From Canna indica (lineage: Eukaryota > Streptophyta > Magnoliopsida > Zingiberales > Cannaceae), in the NCBI GenBank assembly GCA_034359265.1, contig CP136896.1, forward strand, positions 64,243,501-64,307,500: a stretch of 64,000 nt of DNA, written 5' to 3'. The notes below the pieces were generated by a model. That model was not told the origin of the DNA, did not search any database, and saw nothing but the letters and a program-made list of their open reading frames with translations. A program made the position numbers and the translations under genes. Below are positions 46,179 to 57,875 of this stretch, piece after piece. How positions within the stretch are numbered: the first letter of the stretch is position 1; every line of letters begins with the position of its first letter.

Positions 46179-47167
46179 CTAGGTAATGTCCTCGTGAAGC
46201 TCTTTCTCCTCCTTGATAGCATCATCTTTCTGCACATCCATTCTTAGAAAAATTAACAGTGGCAGAAAAGAAAAGATGACATTTGATAGAAAATCAAAAT
46301 AAATCAACACTGCAATTTGAAAATAAGATGCAAATAATGAAAAATTACTTGAGCACTAGTCTTGGCCAAAGACTGGCCGAGAGTGTCGCCCCTGTCAAGG
46401 ACCAAGCTCGGGAGTAATTTGCTGTTGTAACCAAGAACTTTGCATACAGCTTTCGCAAATGCTCTATGATCAACTCGACGCTTCGTATTTGCAATCGAGC
46501 TCGCATGTTGCAGAAGTGCGTTGCAATCTCTAAAGCTCCTTAGTCTTCTCGGGCCGAATTCTGCACAAGCTAAACAGGTGAACTCCCCCTTTTCATGGTT
46601 CTTCTCGTAGTATTCGCGCAGCACATCGTCTTCTTCAAATAACCCGAGAAAGAACTTGTAAGCTCTCGTCCTTGGATCGTCGTAGTCTTCTTCGCCCTCC
46701 TCATCACCCTCGTGATCATCCAGATCGTCCTCTTCTTCGCCGGTCTTGACCTTCTCGGCGAAGTACAGCTGCGATGCCTTCTTCGCCCTGTAAAGAGCAC
46801 GGGAGATGTCCAACGCAGCCTGCTCCTCAGCGGAATCGGGCGGCCTGGGTTCGGCGGCTGCAGGGGGCTTCACGATGCCCCTTAACTCGGTCATCGGCTC
46901 CCATGCCGACCCGCAATCGACGGGTGGCGGGGTGGGGTTCCATGCTTTGTCGGAAGCGCGGGGATCGTCCTTCTCGTTCCCTTGCTTCTTATCGCGGTGC
47001 GGCTTTTTGGCGGAAGCGGCGTCGGGATGGAGATCGGCCCCCCGATTAGGGCTGGGGTTTCGCTTCCGGTTGGGCGGAGGGCCGCGGCGCCAGAGATCGT
47101 GGAGGTACTGTACCTCCGCCATCCGGATACGGTCGACATCTGTCGGCGGGAGGAATCGGGGATCCAT
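46179..47167 (-). CDS. Uncharacterised nuclear-type protein with zf-XS-like zinc finger
   Basis: Two exons, 47167-46349 and 46229-46179, give 289 aa ending DDAIKEEKELHEDIT. The intron donor CTCAA/GTAATT and acceptor TGTGCAG/AAAG keep the frame. The N-terminal third is Pro, Arg and Lys rich with nuclear-signal-like KPHRDKKQG. A Pro-rich linker and a strongly acidic run (EEEDDLDDHEGDEEGEEDYDD within 145-164) follow. Then comes a compact region at 168-250 with C198-x2-C201-x19-H221-x12-H234 around FTCLACAEFG and CNALLQHASS. The spacing and the LLQHA motif resemble the zf-XS zinc finger of plant SGS3-like proteins, but no XS domain is present. Function unknown. It is divergent with the bHLH gene (425 bp apart). 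Confidence 0.75.
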
Positions 47168-47592
47168 GACGAAGGCTGTAGGGGCGGCGGGGCTCGACGG
47201 AAATTAAATCCGATCCTGCTGATTTGAGCAACTACGGATGGCATCTACACTTTCATCCGCCGGATAATAATGGTCAGATTTTCTATTAAAAAAATAGATA
47301 TGAATACCAATAGGAACAATACAATTTTAGAAATATAATTGCGCAATATTCAATCTATAATTTATCCATATCCATATCATTATAATAATTCTATTTCTCT
47401 AATTATAATAATTCTTTCATATTCATATCATTCATTAAACAAATATTTTTATATTAATATTCAAAAGATGAGGGAACCCATTATCCCCCTTTGCCTCCTA
47501 TGTATACAATATATTAATTTCTCAAGCCATCTTGATCAATTTTTATTGCCTGTTACAAAATTGGAGGTATTAATTCCAGGCTATTGAAGAAG
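47168..47592. promoter_or_regulatory. Shared head-to-head intergenic promoter region
   Basis: 425 bp separate the start codons of the minus-strand zinc-finger-like gene and the plus-strand bHLH gene, so both promoters and leaders must fit here. The left third is GC-rich (leader of the zinc-finger gene), the rest AT-rich. Confidence 0.5.
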
Positions 47593-48549
47593 ATGATGAT
47601 GATGGCAGAATTAGATGATCACAAAAGAAGCCGCCATGACAGCTTCGTTCTCAGCACCTTAACTTGTGAGAAGAAGCTCAAAATTGGTGGACATGGAGGA
47701 GCTGCCATATATACTAAGGTTTGTGTCCCCCACAGCACCTGTTGTTATTTTTTGATTCAGAGTAGGAATAACTATTAGGTTCAAGCCAAATAGAATCCAA
47801 TTAAAATTAATTAAAATTTATATTTTTTCTAAATTGAATCATAAACTAATTAAATATAAATTATCAGTTTGATTCGATTTAAATATTATTTTCTAAAAAA
47901 AATATATCAAGTAAATGTAACTAAGAAATGAGATTGCTATCTAATCCAGGAAAAGAAGGACAAGATTGGAGAGAGAGTAGCAAAGCTTCACCAACTAGTC
48001 TCCCCTTTTGGCAAGGTAGGACGACATGAACTGAACTTTAGTGATACAGAACTTAATGGCAGAAAAAGATCCTAGTAGTTGAGATTTTACAGTGGCTTAC
48101 TATTTCTGTACTAAGTAACAAAATATGTTTCTGTGAATGCAGTCAGACACAGCGTCAGTGCTTTCAGAGGCCACTGCCTACATCAAATTCCTCCATGAAC
48201 AGCTCCAGGTTTCCTTAACTTATGTTGATGACTTAGCAGTATCTGTTCAATTAGATTCAGATTGCTCATGAGTGCTTCCACTGCAGGTGCTGAGTTCTCC
48301 TTATCTGGGGACAGTGGCAGGGAAGATGGAGGTCAGCTATTCCTTTGATCAGTTCAAAGAATTATATGTTAATAAATAGTTTTAGCATTTATATGTTTTG
48401 AAGTTATCCTCTTTGATATGAACTAGGAAGGTGAGCATCACAGCCTAAGAAACCGCGGCCTGTGCCTTGTGCCGGTATCCTCCACATACCAGATTGCTCA
48501 AAGCAATGGGGCTGATATTTGGGCGCCAGTGAACTCAAGCAGAAAGTAG
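47593..48549 (+). CDS. bHLH transcription factor, bHLH153-like, five exons
   Basis: Exons 47593-47718, 47950-48015, 48143-48208, 48287-48331 and 48427-48549, all phase 0 with GT/AG borders, encode 141 aa. Exon 2 is helix 1 ([20 protein letters not shown]) and exon 3 is helix 2 ([20 protein letters not shown]). Exon 4 gives VLSSPYLG, and exon 5 carries the conserved tail [20 protein letters not shown] followed by [10 protein letters not shown]. The helix and RGLCLVP...NGADIWAP signature is that of the plant bHLH153/bHLH110-type clade. The basic region is atypical, lacking the His-Glu-Arg of E-box binders, as usual in this clade, so DNA binding may need a partner. The start is the first of four consecutive ATG codons; the open frame upstream begins only at a TTG. 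Confidence 0.88.
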
Positions 48550-49364
48550 AAGAAGTACCTGTGGCCGAGTTCTTGATGTTAGCTGCCAGTTGAAGGTGTT
48601 AACTAGTTTGCTTGGTTGAGATATATCCTAACTCAATTGATTGCAGTGTAAGTGTAACCCATGATAGCAATTTAGCATCAATCTTAATTAGTCAGATAGC
48701 CTGGTAATTTATATCAGTATATGCCTAAACTGTAGTTCTATGCAGTTTACACTTCTATTTTGATTAGCTGATCTGCAATTGTATTGTTATAGCAGACTTC
48801 TCTGATGAAGAAATAGTTTCTTTAAACAACTTCTATATATCGTCATAAATCATAAAGCAATTTTAGTTTAGCATAAGAGTAAGTGTTTGAGTTGGTTTGA
48901 CTTGAAATTTTTAGATATATAAATTTTAAGAGATCAAATCAAAATTTCTTATTTGATATGAATTGAATTCAAGTGAAGATGCAGGTTAAAAAGGGTTGGC
49001 AGCTGTGATTTTTCCCTGCTTACGTTTGATCCGCACATCATCTCTTTTAGATGCAGTGAATTCAGAACATAAACTTTATCATATACAAAATTAAGATCAA
49101 ATTTACAAAATAAAGCAAAAATTAACACGGATCCAAAAGAAACAAAAAAAATAAATAAATCAAGAAAATAAATCACGTCCTCCGCCAGCAAATTAAATGC
49201 AGTGTATTTGCAGATCGAGTTCTTCACTGTCTTCTCTTTCTCCGACGATTTCTTCTTCGCTCGTCGGATACCGATATCTACAACCCCGATCTATCTATAA
49301 AGAGTTTAATTATCTTCCTCTCTCCCATGGCGGCCGCCGCGGCCATCATCACCGCGCGCTTCTG
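48550..49364. other. bHLH 3' flank and CML 3' flank, no other gene
   Basis: Convergent intergenic space between the bHLH stop and the calmodulin-like gene stop; likely contains both 3' UTRs (about 48550-48800 and 49190-49364). Confidence 0.45.
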
Positions 49365-50063
49365 CTACTCCAAGGTGGCCAACCGTTCCCCTTTCATCAT
49401 CTGCTTAAACTCCTTGAAGTCCACCATCCCGTTGCCGTCGGCGTCCACCGTGCTTATCATCCTCTTGCAGTCCTCGGTCGTCCGCCCCTGCTTGATGCCG
49501 AACGAGGCGAGCACCGACCGCAGCTCCTCCACCGTGATGAACCCGTCCCCGTTCTGGTCGAACACCTCGAACGCTTCGCGCATCTCCTCCTCCTCCTCCT
49601 CGCCGCCCGGGAGCCCGTCCATTATCGCTCGGTACAGCGCCGCGAATTCGTCGACGTCGACGCACCCGTCCCCGTCGGCGTCTATCCTCTCGATCACGGA
49701 TGCCAGATCCGCGTCGGAAATGTAGATCCCGAGGTTCTCGAGCGAGTCAGTGAGCTCCTTCTTGGTGATGCGGCCGTCGCCGTTGCGGTCGAACATGTGG
49801 AAGACGCGCCTGAGCTCGGACGGATCCGTCGGCGCCGGAGACAACGTCAGCTGCTGTCTTGCGGAACACCGGGGACTAAGAAGCGTGGAGGCGGCGCCGG
49901 GACTGGCGGAGGTGTCCTTGCTGGGAGGGGGATGCCAAGATGAAGGCGAGAGGAGGGAGAAGAGTTTCTTGGGGAGGACATAGAGAAGAAGGGCATTGAG
50001 GTGGTGGCAGATGAGGCAAATCCTTACGAGAAGAGTCGGCATAGGTGTTGCTGTGAGCTCCAT
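49365..50063 (-). CDS. Calmodulin-like Ca2+ sensor with hydrophobic N-terminus
   Basis: Single exon, 232 aa. Four canonical EF-hand loops: [12 protein letters not shown] (92-103), [12 protein letters not shown] (128-139), [12 protein letters not shown] (169-180) and [12 protein letters not shown] (207-218). All have acidic residues at positions 1, 3 and 12, so all should bind calcium. The EF part resembles the CML3/4/5/7 group, including a Glu-rich linker between EF-hands 2 and 3 ([13 protein letters not shown]). The first 40 residues ([20 protein letters not shown]) are hydrophobic with two Cys and could anchor the protein to a membrane or send it to the secretory system; some CML4/5 proteins are endomembrane-anchored this way. 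It is very GC-rich. The start ATG lies at 50063. Exact orthology is not assigned. Confidence 0.9.
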   Translation of the reverse strand: MELTATPMPTLLVRICLICHHLNALLLYVLPKKLFSLLSPSSWHPPPSKDTSASPGAASTLLSPRCSARQQLTLSPAPTDPSELRRVFHMFDRNGDGRITKKELTDSLENLGIYISDADLASVIERIDADGDGCVDVDEFAALYRAIMDGLPGGEEEEEEMREAFEVFDQNGDGFITVEELRSVLASFGIKQGRTTEDCKRMISTVDADGNGMVDFKEFKQMMKGERLATLE

Positions 50064-50786
50064 TTGCAGAATGGCGAAAGCTATTGAGTGGAGAGGAAGG
50101 AAGAGGGAATGGAAGCTTTAAAAGCAAGCCTCTGTCTTCTCTTCTATCACGTGGTCCCCACGCGCTTGCTTTGTTGTGTTGGGTGACTCGAATACTTCAC
50201 CTTTCTTTTTTCTTTTGGAAGCGCGTCGCGTGTTGTTAATTACTTTATCGACCGTTGGAAGCGGATCGCGGACGTTGGGGAGATATCCGAGGATGACCGT
50301 CAGATCGGGATCGGACGGAATAATGGATGCCACGAGAGAGACAATGGTGTCAGGAGCTGTCGTCGGGTGGGTGGGCACCTGACGACGGGAGGACGGTGTG
50401 ACTTGTGAGGCGTAGTTTAATGGAGTTGATCTGACGGTGGAGGATGATGGTGGAATGGAGGGCGGAGATTTGTGGTTGACGGTGCTGAACTGGAAGTGAG
50501 TTGTAGCCTTGTAGGGGTGGGTGGTAGCGGAGTAATGGATATGCTGTGATTGCTTTTAATTATGCGAATTATGAGGGGGAGAGAAAGGGGATAAATTATA
50601 TTATTTTTATGTTCCTTCGAATCAGGCCTAATTGCATGTTCATTTGTCTATTCTCTTTGTATTTAAAAATTACATATTTATCTCTTTTAATTTGACATTA
50701 CACTCTTGTAGTATTTGCTATTTTTTTATTAAAATAAATATGAGCAATGTCACCAAAAATGAAAATTAACTCTTTCCAGTTCACAT
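50064..50786 (-). promoter_or_regulatory. CML leader and promoter region
   Basis: A TTTTAAAG element about 60 bases before the ATG on the minus strand could act as a TATA box. The moderately GC-rich stretch to about 50560 contains no supported gene; farther out it becomes AT-rich. Confidence 0.35.
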
Positions 50787-51250
50787 TAGGGGTGTAAACG
50801 AGCCAAGCCGCTCGCGAGCTACTCGAGATCGATTCGGTAAAAACTCGAACTCGACTCGAACTTATCGAGCTCAAGTCGAGCCGAGCCGAGCCGAGCCAGA
50901 TATTCGAGCGAGCCGAGTTCGAGCTAACCTATACTCGACTCGAGCGGCTCGCGAGCCTAATCGAGCCTTCTATATATATTATATATCGGGTTTGATTTTT
51001 AAATTTTATGAACCCGTTACCCTCTAAAATGAACCCGAGCTTAGTCGAGCTCGAGCTCGATCGAGCTCGCAAACGAGCTCGGCTCGTGCGGCTCGACTCA
51101 TGAGCCTTGATTTTTTTTCAAGCCGAGCCGAGCCGAGCTCGAGTTGCTTGAATGTAACTCGAGCCAAGCTTGAGCCGATAGACTAAAGCTCGATCGAGCT
51201 CGAGCAGAGCCAAGCTCGGCTCGGCTCGGCTCGGCTCGATTACACTCCTA
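50787..51250. mobile_element. hAT-type MITE rich in GAGCCGAGCC/GGCTCGGCTC
   Basis: Termini TAGGGGTGTAA / TTACACTCCTA are inverted repeats, flanked by an exact 8-bp duplication GTTCACAT (50779-50786, 51251-51258). Arms consist of iterated CGAGCCGAGC on one side and its complement on the other, giving a large fold-back structure. Architecture parallels the element at 5507-5957 but with a different iterated motif. Confidence 0.85.
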
Positions 51251-51258
51251 GTTCACAT

Positions 51259-52324
51259 TGCTGCCTATATTCAGTTTAGGTTAGAATAGTTTTTTTATTT
51301 ATTTTGTATTAATAAAATATTATCTATACAGGGTTTAGGGACAAATCTTCTTCAAAATACAACAATTCATATTTGATATTTAATATTATTATGTCTCAAA
51401 TCTCAAATAATTATTTTATTTTATTTTTAGATTTTCCCTATTTTTAAAATTTCTTTGCGAAGCAAGGAATCATAAAAATATGCCTTTTGTGTATTTCTTT
51501 CTAAAAAGGGCTAAAGCCTAGGTAGATATAAATGTTGGACCTAGTTGGACCTAGTTTTACAAGGATGAATAAGAGTTTGATGCTAGCCTGTGCATGGAAA
51601 GTAACTACGAGAAGATCGATGATCGAGGAGGAATTCGTGTGCGAAAAACAATAATTTTTATGATATGAAATAGGATTTTTGTCTCATTCTCTTTGATTTG
51701 ATGTTGATTATATTAAAGGACATGCATATGAGTAGAGTATTTTGTTACTATCATGTTTCTCTTAAAGATCATTTTCATTAAGGTAAATAAAAATAAAAAA
51801 TAAAATTTTAAATATTACAGTAGGTGATCATATTAGGATTTAAATTTTAAATATTTAAATAACATACAACATGTTAATAATATATTTTTTTTAATAACAC
51901 AATTGATGATAACATATTATTTGTCTAAAGATTTAAAATTTAATTCATAATATAATCATCTATTATGATTTTTTATCTTTGTTAAAAAAAATTATATATA
52001 TCATCTAAAAGCAAGATCAAAAGAACACTATCACGCTAGCAACTAAAATAGATACAATACTTTTATACATTGAATAATTATAAAACAACCACTTGGGTTT
52101 GAAAACTCTATTACTTTGAACATTAAGTTCTATATATGCCTTTGTCGTAATGTTTGCTTTTTCTATCATGTCAAATAATGTAACAAAATTGTTTTAGGGA
52201 CAACAAATCATGTTTGCTCATTCACAGAATCTAGAGTTTGGTGTCATATCTGATCATGACTTGGAAAACATTTTGCACTCAGATATTTTTATCCTAGATC
52301 TCTGAGTTATAAGGAGTGTCTTTT
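51259..52324. other. AT-rich intergenic DNA, no gene seen
   Basis: No open frame or RNA signal worth reporting. Confidence 0.5.
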
Positions 52325-53345
52325 TTTCCAAAAAAATAAACAGAGATTTTTTAAATTCGAATTTTGGAAAGAAAAAATTTCTAAAATTGAAATTTTGTTG
52401 ATCGGATACCTATTTTACCCCTGGGTTAATTAGAGACTTTGATCAAAAATTTAATATATATATATATATATATATATAAAATTTAAATTTATGAAATATT
52501 TTTTATGATAAATGTAAGATATTATAGAATAAAAAATATATTTTTTAAACTTTCTAATGTATTAAAGACTTTTGTACAAAGTCTATAAATTTAAATTTAA
52601 ATTAAAAATTATGAAATATTTTTTTGGATCATAGTATTTTTTTTTGTATCATTAAAAAATTATTTCATGGATTCAATTTTTTTTTAAAAAAAATATGAAA
52701 CTATTATAGACTTAACACAAAAGTCTCTAATGGGTTGGAGACTTTTGTTTATAATAATTTTATAATTATAAAAAATAAAATTTAATTCAAAAAAAATATA
52801 TGTGATATAAAAAATATGCTAGAGTCTATCAAAATATTTTGGACAAAAAATATTTTACTATTTTTAATTAAAAATTAGTTTGATAGACTTTGGGCAAAAA
52901 TTACATTAGAAATTTTTGCCCAAAATCTATAATAGCTTTATAATTAAAAAAAAAAAATATTTTTTAAAAATATAAAAGATGTGTTATGGTTCAAAAAAAT
53001 ATTTTTTATCAAAATATTTCATAATTTTAATTTAAACTTAGATTTATAGAATTTGTGCAAAACTCTCTAATGAATTAGAGAGTTTGAAAAAATATTTTTT
53101 AGACTCTAACACCCCATTTTTATTATAATTTTTATATAAATTAAAATTATTTTTTTTATTATTTTTTTAATATTTAACCAAAGTCTCGGGGGTAAAATGA
53201 GGTGTTTTTTTAGACTCCAACACCTTATTTTTATTATGATTAGAGATTTTGGCCCAAGGATAAAATGAGTATTAAATTTATTAAATTCTAATTTTGAAAA
53301 TTTTGACTTTCAAAATTCGGATCTGAAAATTTTCCTCTGATTTTG
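52325..53345. repeat. AT-rich inverted-repeat (foldback) element
   Basis: The left side (AATTCGAATTTTGGAAAG, then TACCTATTTTACCCCTGGG and GAGACTTT) recurs inverted on the right (GGCCCAAGGATAAAATGAG and CTTTCAAAATTCGGATC). The centre has many short AGACTTTTG-CAAA repeats in both orientations. Non-coding; ends approximate, target duplication not found. Confidence 0.4.
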
Positions 53346-54178
53346 AGAAATTCTTGAAAAATAAAATTGTATATAACCTTCAACTATTGTGAATTAATAT
53401 GATAACTTAGTGACATGATTGGTGAGGCCTAAGTTACATATGGATCAGGGGGATCAAGAATATTATAATAATTTTATAATCTACTTATTTCATGCTTATC
53501 ATTATCCATGGTTTTAGGCAATAATTTTCTATTTGCGACGAATCCTTCTATCCTTTACAAAATGATATTTATATAATTTCTGTTACTCTATTGCAATATT
53601 TCATTAGTCACGCTTAAATTGATTGTGTTTTCTTATGTCTTGGTTAAAATTATGTGTTCGTCACTTGAATAGTATATATGCATGTTCTATTTTAACCATT
53701 TGGCATGTGAACATAAAATAATATCAATGTATTTTATATAAAATACTTAAATTTAAAGGTTACGATATTATTAATTAATTAATCATATATAACATTCCAC
53801 ATTAATCTTGAGATGGCATACGCATATATTCTATGAATGCTTCTGAGTTCTGGCCTTGGGTGTTAATGTTCAGATATATGCATCCAATACTTCAATAATT
53901 ATCTGGAAATTAATTAGAGTCATGGTTGTGTATATTATTTTTTGGAAAAATATATAATAGGGAATTGCTTATCATAAGAGATTAATTAAAGTAATCCGTG
54001 ATTTTAGAGGGACAAGAAATGGACTGGAAATGGGCCGGATATAACCGGGACCCAAATCTGACAGCCCGATTAAGAAAACCCGCGGATAAGGATTGAGGTT
54101 TCCGCCGCGATCGCGAGCGTCCGAGTGATCTGTCTTCGCCTCCGTGGGCAATCCACCTTTCTATCTCTCAGGTTTCCA
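53346..54178 (+). promoter_or_regulatory. RAP gene promoter and leader
   Basis: 53943-54160 is the segment also found at 11289-11580. The GC-rich leader starts around 54030 and reaches the ATG at 54179. Confidence 0.5.
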
Positions 54179-57100
54179 ATGGAAACACATTGTTGCACAC
54201 TCTTGCCAAGGAGAAGTCTTCCTTCGCTGCACTATCCTGTAAAAAGCGCGCAGACCTCTCCAACGACACGAACTTTGTTACAGTTTCATCCCTTCAAGCT
54301 CAAGGCTGCTCCTTTCAATCGAAAGCTCTGTTCTTGTACACTAGGACGTGATTTAGTGGACAAGAGGGGTGCGGATGAACAGAAGGAGCTCAATTCACAA
54401 TGGGAATTAGAGTTCTTGGGGGAGGTTCCTTCAGCTCAGCCCGAAATCCCTAGGAAGAAGCAGCCGGAGAAATCGAGATTGCTGGAAGATACAGAGAGCA
54501 TGGATTGGTGTGTCAATGCAAGGAAGGTTGCGTTGAGATCAATTGAGGCGAGGGGCCTGACTAGTTCAATTGAAAAGATGGTGGTTTCGAAGAAAAAAAA
54601 CAAGAAGAAGAAGAGCAAGACTAGCAAGACAATGAAGGTTAGCAAGAAGAAAGATTCAGTCTTGGAAGATTTGGGGGATGATGACATTGATGATGTTGAT
54701 GGGGTTTCCGAGGAAATTGATTTGGATGAATTGAACATAGAAAATGGCACGGATGAACTTAGGAAGAGAATCGGTGGCTTTGCAGATGGGATGTTTGAGG
54801 AAAAGCGGCTTAAGGCCAAGGAGGAATTCATTGAGAGGTTGTCGCAGTTTTCAGGACCCTCAGATAGGAAGAAAGAGATTACATTAAACAGAGCGATTGT
54901 GGAGGCACAGACCGCAGATGAGGTCTTGGAAGTAGCTGCTGAGGCTATTTCCTTAGTGGCCAAAGGTTTGAGCCCTTCTCCACTTACTCCGTTGAATATT
55001 GCTACGGCTCTCCACCGGATAGCTAAGAACATGGAAAAGGTTTCCATGACAAGGACTCAAAGGTTATCGTTTGCTCGTCAGAGAGAGATGTCCATGCTTG
55101 TAGGTATTGCGATGACTGTGTTACCAGAATGCTCACCTCAAGGGGTATCCAATATTGCCTGGGCATTGTCTAAGGTTGGTGGCGAGCTGCTATATTTGTC
55201 AGAAATGGATAGAGTCGCTGAGGTGGCACTGGTCAAGGTTGGGGAGTTCAATTCACAGAATGTTGCTAATATTGCCGGTGCATTTGCTTCCATGCAACAT
55301 TCTGCACCAGACCTCTTTTTGGGATTAGCTAAAAGAGCATCTGAAACTGTTCATACTTTCAGGGAGCAAGAGCTTGCTCAATTATTGTGGGCATTTGCTT
55401 CTTTAAATGAGCGCGCGGATCCTTTTCTGGACTCAGTTGATAATTTCTTCAAGGATGCAGGCAGTGTTCGATGTTTTACGCTAGAAAAGTCATCTCCCTT
55501 AGAGACTTCAGATGCTCCTGAGAAGCATGAGATAGGTGAAAATATTGAAAGTAGTGCTATAGATGGATCTTCCAGTTCCCATACATTGTGTTTTAATAGA
55601 GATCAGCTTGGGAATATCGCTTGGTCTTATGCTGTACTTGGAGAAATGGGTCGCCCATTCTTCTCGTATGTTTGGACTACTCTGAGCAAGTTTGAAGAGG
55701 AAAGGATATCAGAGCAGTACAGGGAAGATATCATGTTTGCTTCACAGGTTCATCTAGCAAACCAGTGCTTGAAGCTTCAATATCCTCATCTTGGCTTATC
55801 ACTGAGGAATGATCTAGAGGAGAAAATAACACGAGCAGGGAAGACTAAGCGATTCAATCAGAAAAAAACTTCTTCATTCCAGAAGGAGGTTGCACGACTT
55901 CTGGTTAGTACAGGCCTTGATTGGGTCAAAGAATACATGGTTGATGGATACACACTAGATGCTGTACTTGTTGATAAAAAGCTTGCTTTTGAGATTGACG
56001 GTCCAACACATTTCTCCAGAAACTTAGGTATAAGTAATAATATATTGTTTCCTTGTGTAACATATTAGATATTGTTGTTTACTTGCTTCTCACAATCACC
56101 ACCGTTTTTCGTATATTAACAGGTACTCCTTTAGGCCACACAATACTGAAACGTCGGTATATTGCCGCTGCTGGTTGGAAGCTAATTTCTCTTTCTCTTC
56201 AAGAGGTGAGCTTTTTGTACAATCTGATTGATATTTATTCCAGTACAAATGATACATTGTGATATGCATAGAGTTTTTTGTCCCTTGCTTGTCAATTGGT
56301 AAAATAGAAAGAGACATATAGAGGAAGTTTTTTCTTGAGCTCTTACAAAATGGGCATGTCGGGCATGTTACCTTTTATGTGTTAAGAATATAAATGCATC
56401 AATTGGTCTCTTTCCTAATAGCTTAAGCTTTGGAAAAGTTGGTTACCCTATCAAATTTAACATGTATCAAAGTATGAGGCCATGATTTCCAATCCTCTTA
56501 GCATCAGTATCTAAAAAGTTGCCTACTTAAATTAAGTCAATCTACGTGGTGAATTTGGATCATTCTCCTCAAGTTTATCCACCCACACTTGAGAAGCAGT
56601 ATTAAGAATATAAATGCACAGCTCTTTTCTAATAGCTTAAGCTTTTGAGGAAGTTGGGCACACAATTGAATTTAACATTATGCATTAGTGTAAAAAGGAA
56701 AATACCATGAATATGTTTGATGATGTTTATGTTGAGACCAAAGTCGGCCTTCATCTTGTAATCTGCAATCGGTATCTCAAATTGAAAGGGGTGATATTTT
56801 TGAATTAGTACAATTAATTAAGTTCATTCTAATGTCTGTTGGAAAAGGAATCTCAACCAGACAACTTTTCTTTACTTATACTTCATATACACAAGTCATA
56901 CAAAATACCGTTTTCATTGGATGAGTCTGTTCAAAAAAGCAATTGATCAAATGTTTTAAGAGAATAATGTGCAACTTAAAGCAGTTGGCCAAATGTTTTC
57001 TTCAGGTCTTCTATTTTTTTTGCCATATACTTTAGATTCATCCCATGTCACAGTATCTCTAATGTTAGCAACTTAGCATATCATATTATTGCAAAAGAAA

Positions 57101-57875
57101 AGATGAAGAACTTTCAAATTGTAAAGGAAGAGAGTGAGTGGATTCGGAAGTTGGTTAACATTGAGAAGATCATGTACCATCATAACTTTTTAGTTATGGT
57201 GTATTGAGGCTTCAGAGTTTAACTGTTAATTTGGTAACTCATTAATTACCAAATTAATGAGTTAAGTTTAACTTATGTCCATATAGTTTGTTAAGCTTCG
57301 ATTCCTATGCCCAGTCACTGAGTTCATAGAAGCAAGTAATATCTGAATTTAAACATTAGATGAAGACATGAAGTTACTTGGCAGTGGCACTTGGGGAGTT
57401 TGTAATACAATGCAAACTGCTCAAAAAAAGAAGCTGAAGGATGCTGAACCTGGGAAATATATTCTACAAATGATTTCATTTGCTATTGCTATTTCTTAAA
57501 GCTTGTTGCAAAACCAGATATTTGTATATGAGATGTTTCATGGTAATAAGAATACAAAACTGCGGGTTTGCATGCTTCATTTAGCATAGAACTAATTTTT
57601 CTTCACTGATTTCTGTATTTATTTAATCCATCATTGTTTACATTTTTAAATATTATATCAAGGGAACCCTAATGCTGGACTTGTTCTGTTTTCTTCATAT
57701 TATTAATTTTCTTTATACATGCTTTAGAAGTAACTATTAAGGTACTAGAGACATTGTTTCCTTGCAGTGGGAAGAACTTCAAGGGGCTTATGAGCAACTA
57801 GAGTACCTCAGGAAAATTCTTGGTATTGGTGACATTGATGATGCGTTGGAAGAAAAAACTGAGTTTGTCAAATAG
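54179..57875 (+). CDS. RAP: Chloroplast RAP-domain protein (AtRAP-like)
   Basis: Exons 54179-56027, 56123-56205 and 57768-57875 (2040 nt) encode 679 aa, close to Arabidopsis RAP (about 671). The N-terminus ([20 protein letters not shown]) looks like a transit peptide. A Lys-rich run ([13 protein letters not shown]) and an acidic run follow. The helical-repeat body includes [40 protein letters not shown] and [23 protein letters not shown]-type repeats that bind RNA. The C-terminal RAP domain ([13 protein letters not shown], then [20 protein letters not shown] and WEELQG) spans all three exons. In Arabidopsis RAP binds the 16S rRNA precursor and is needed for its 5' trimming; mutants are chlorotic with altered defence. 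The frame upstream opens only from a GTG, so the ATG at 54179 is used. The second intron (1562 nt) holds repeat copies. Confidence 0.92.
56385..56690 (-). repeat. Dispersed repeat copies in the RAP intron
   Basis: Two minus-strand copies (about 56385-56465 and 56605-56685) of a repeat whose core is CAACTTTTCCAAAGCTTAAG followed by CTATTAGGAAAGAG. The same core occurs in the KDSA introns. Confidence 0.6.

Noticed and set aside
49197..49943. 248-aa plus-strand frame opposite the CML gene.
   Set aside because: Antisense shadow caused by high GC and EF-hand codon bias.
54125..54178. Eighteen-residue extension of RAP.
   Set aside because: Starts at a GTG in the leader; the ATG at 54179 fits the family.
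54436..55047. 203-aa minus-strand frame in RAP exon 1.
   Set aside because: Antisense of the RAP coding sequence.
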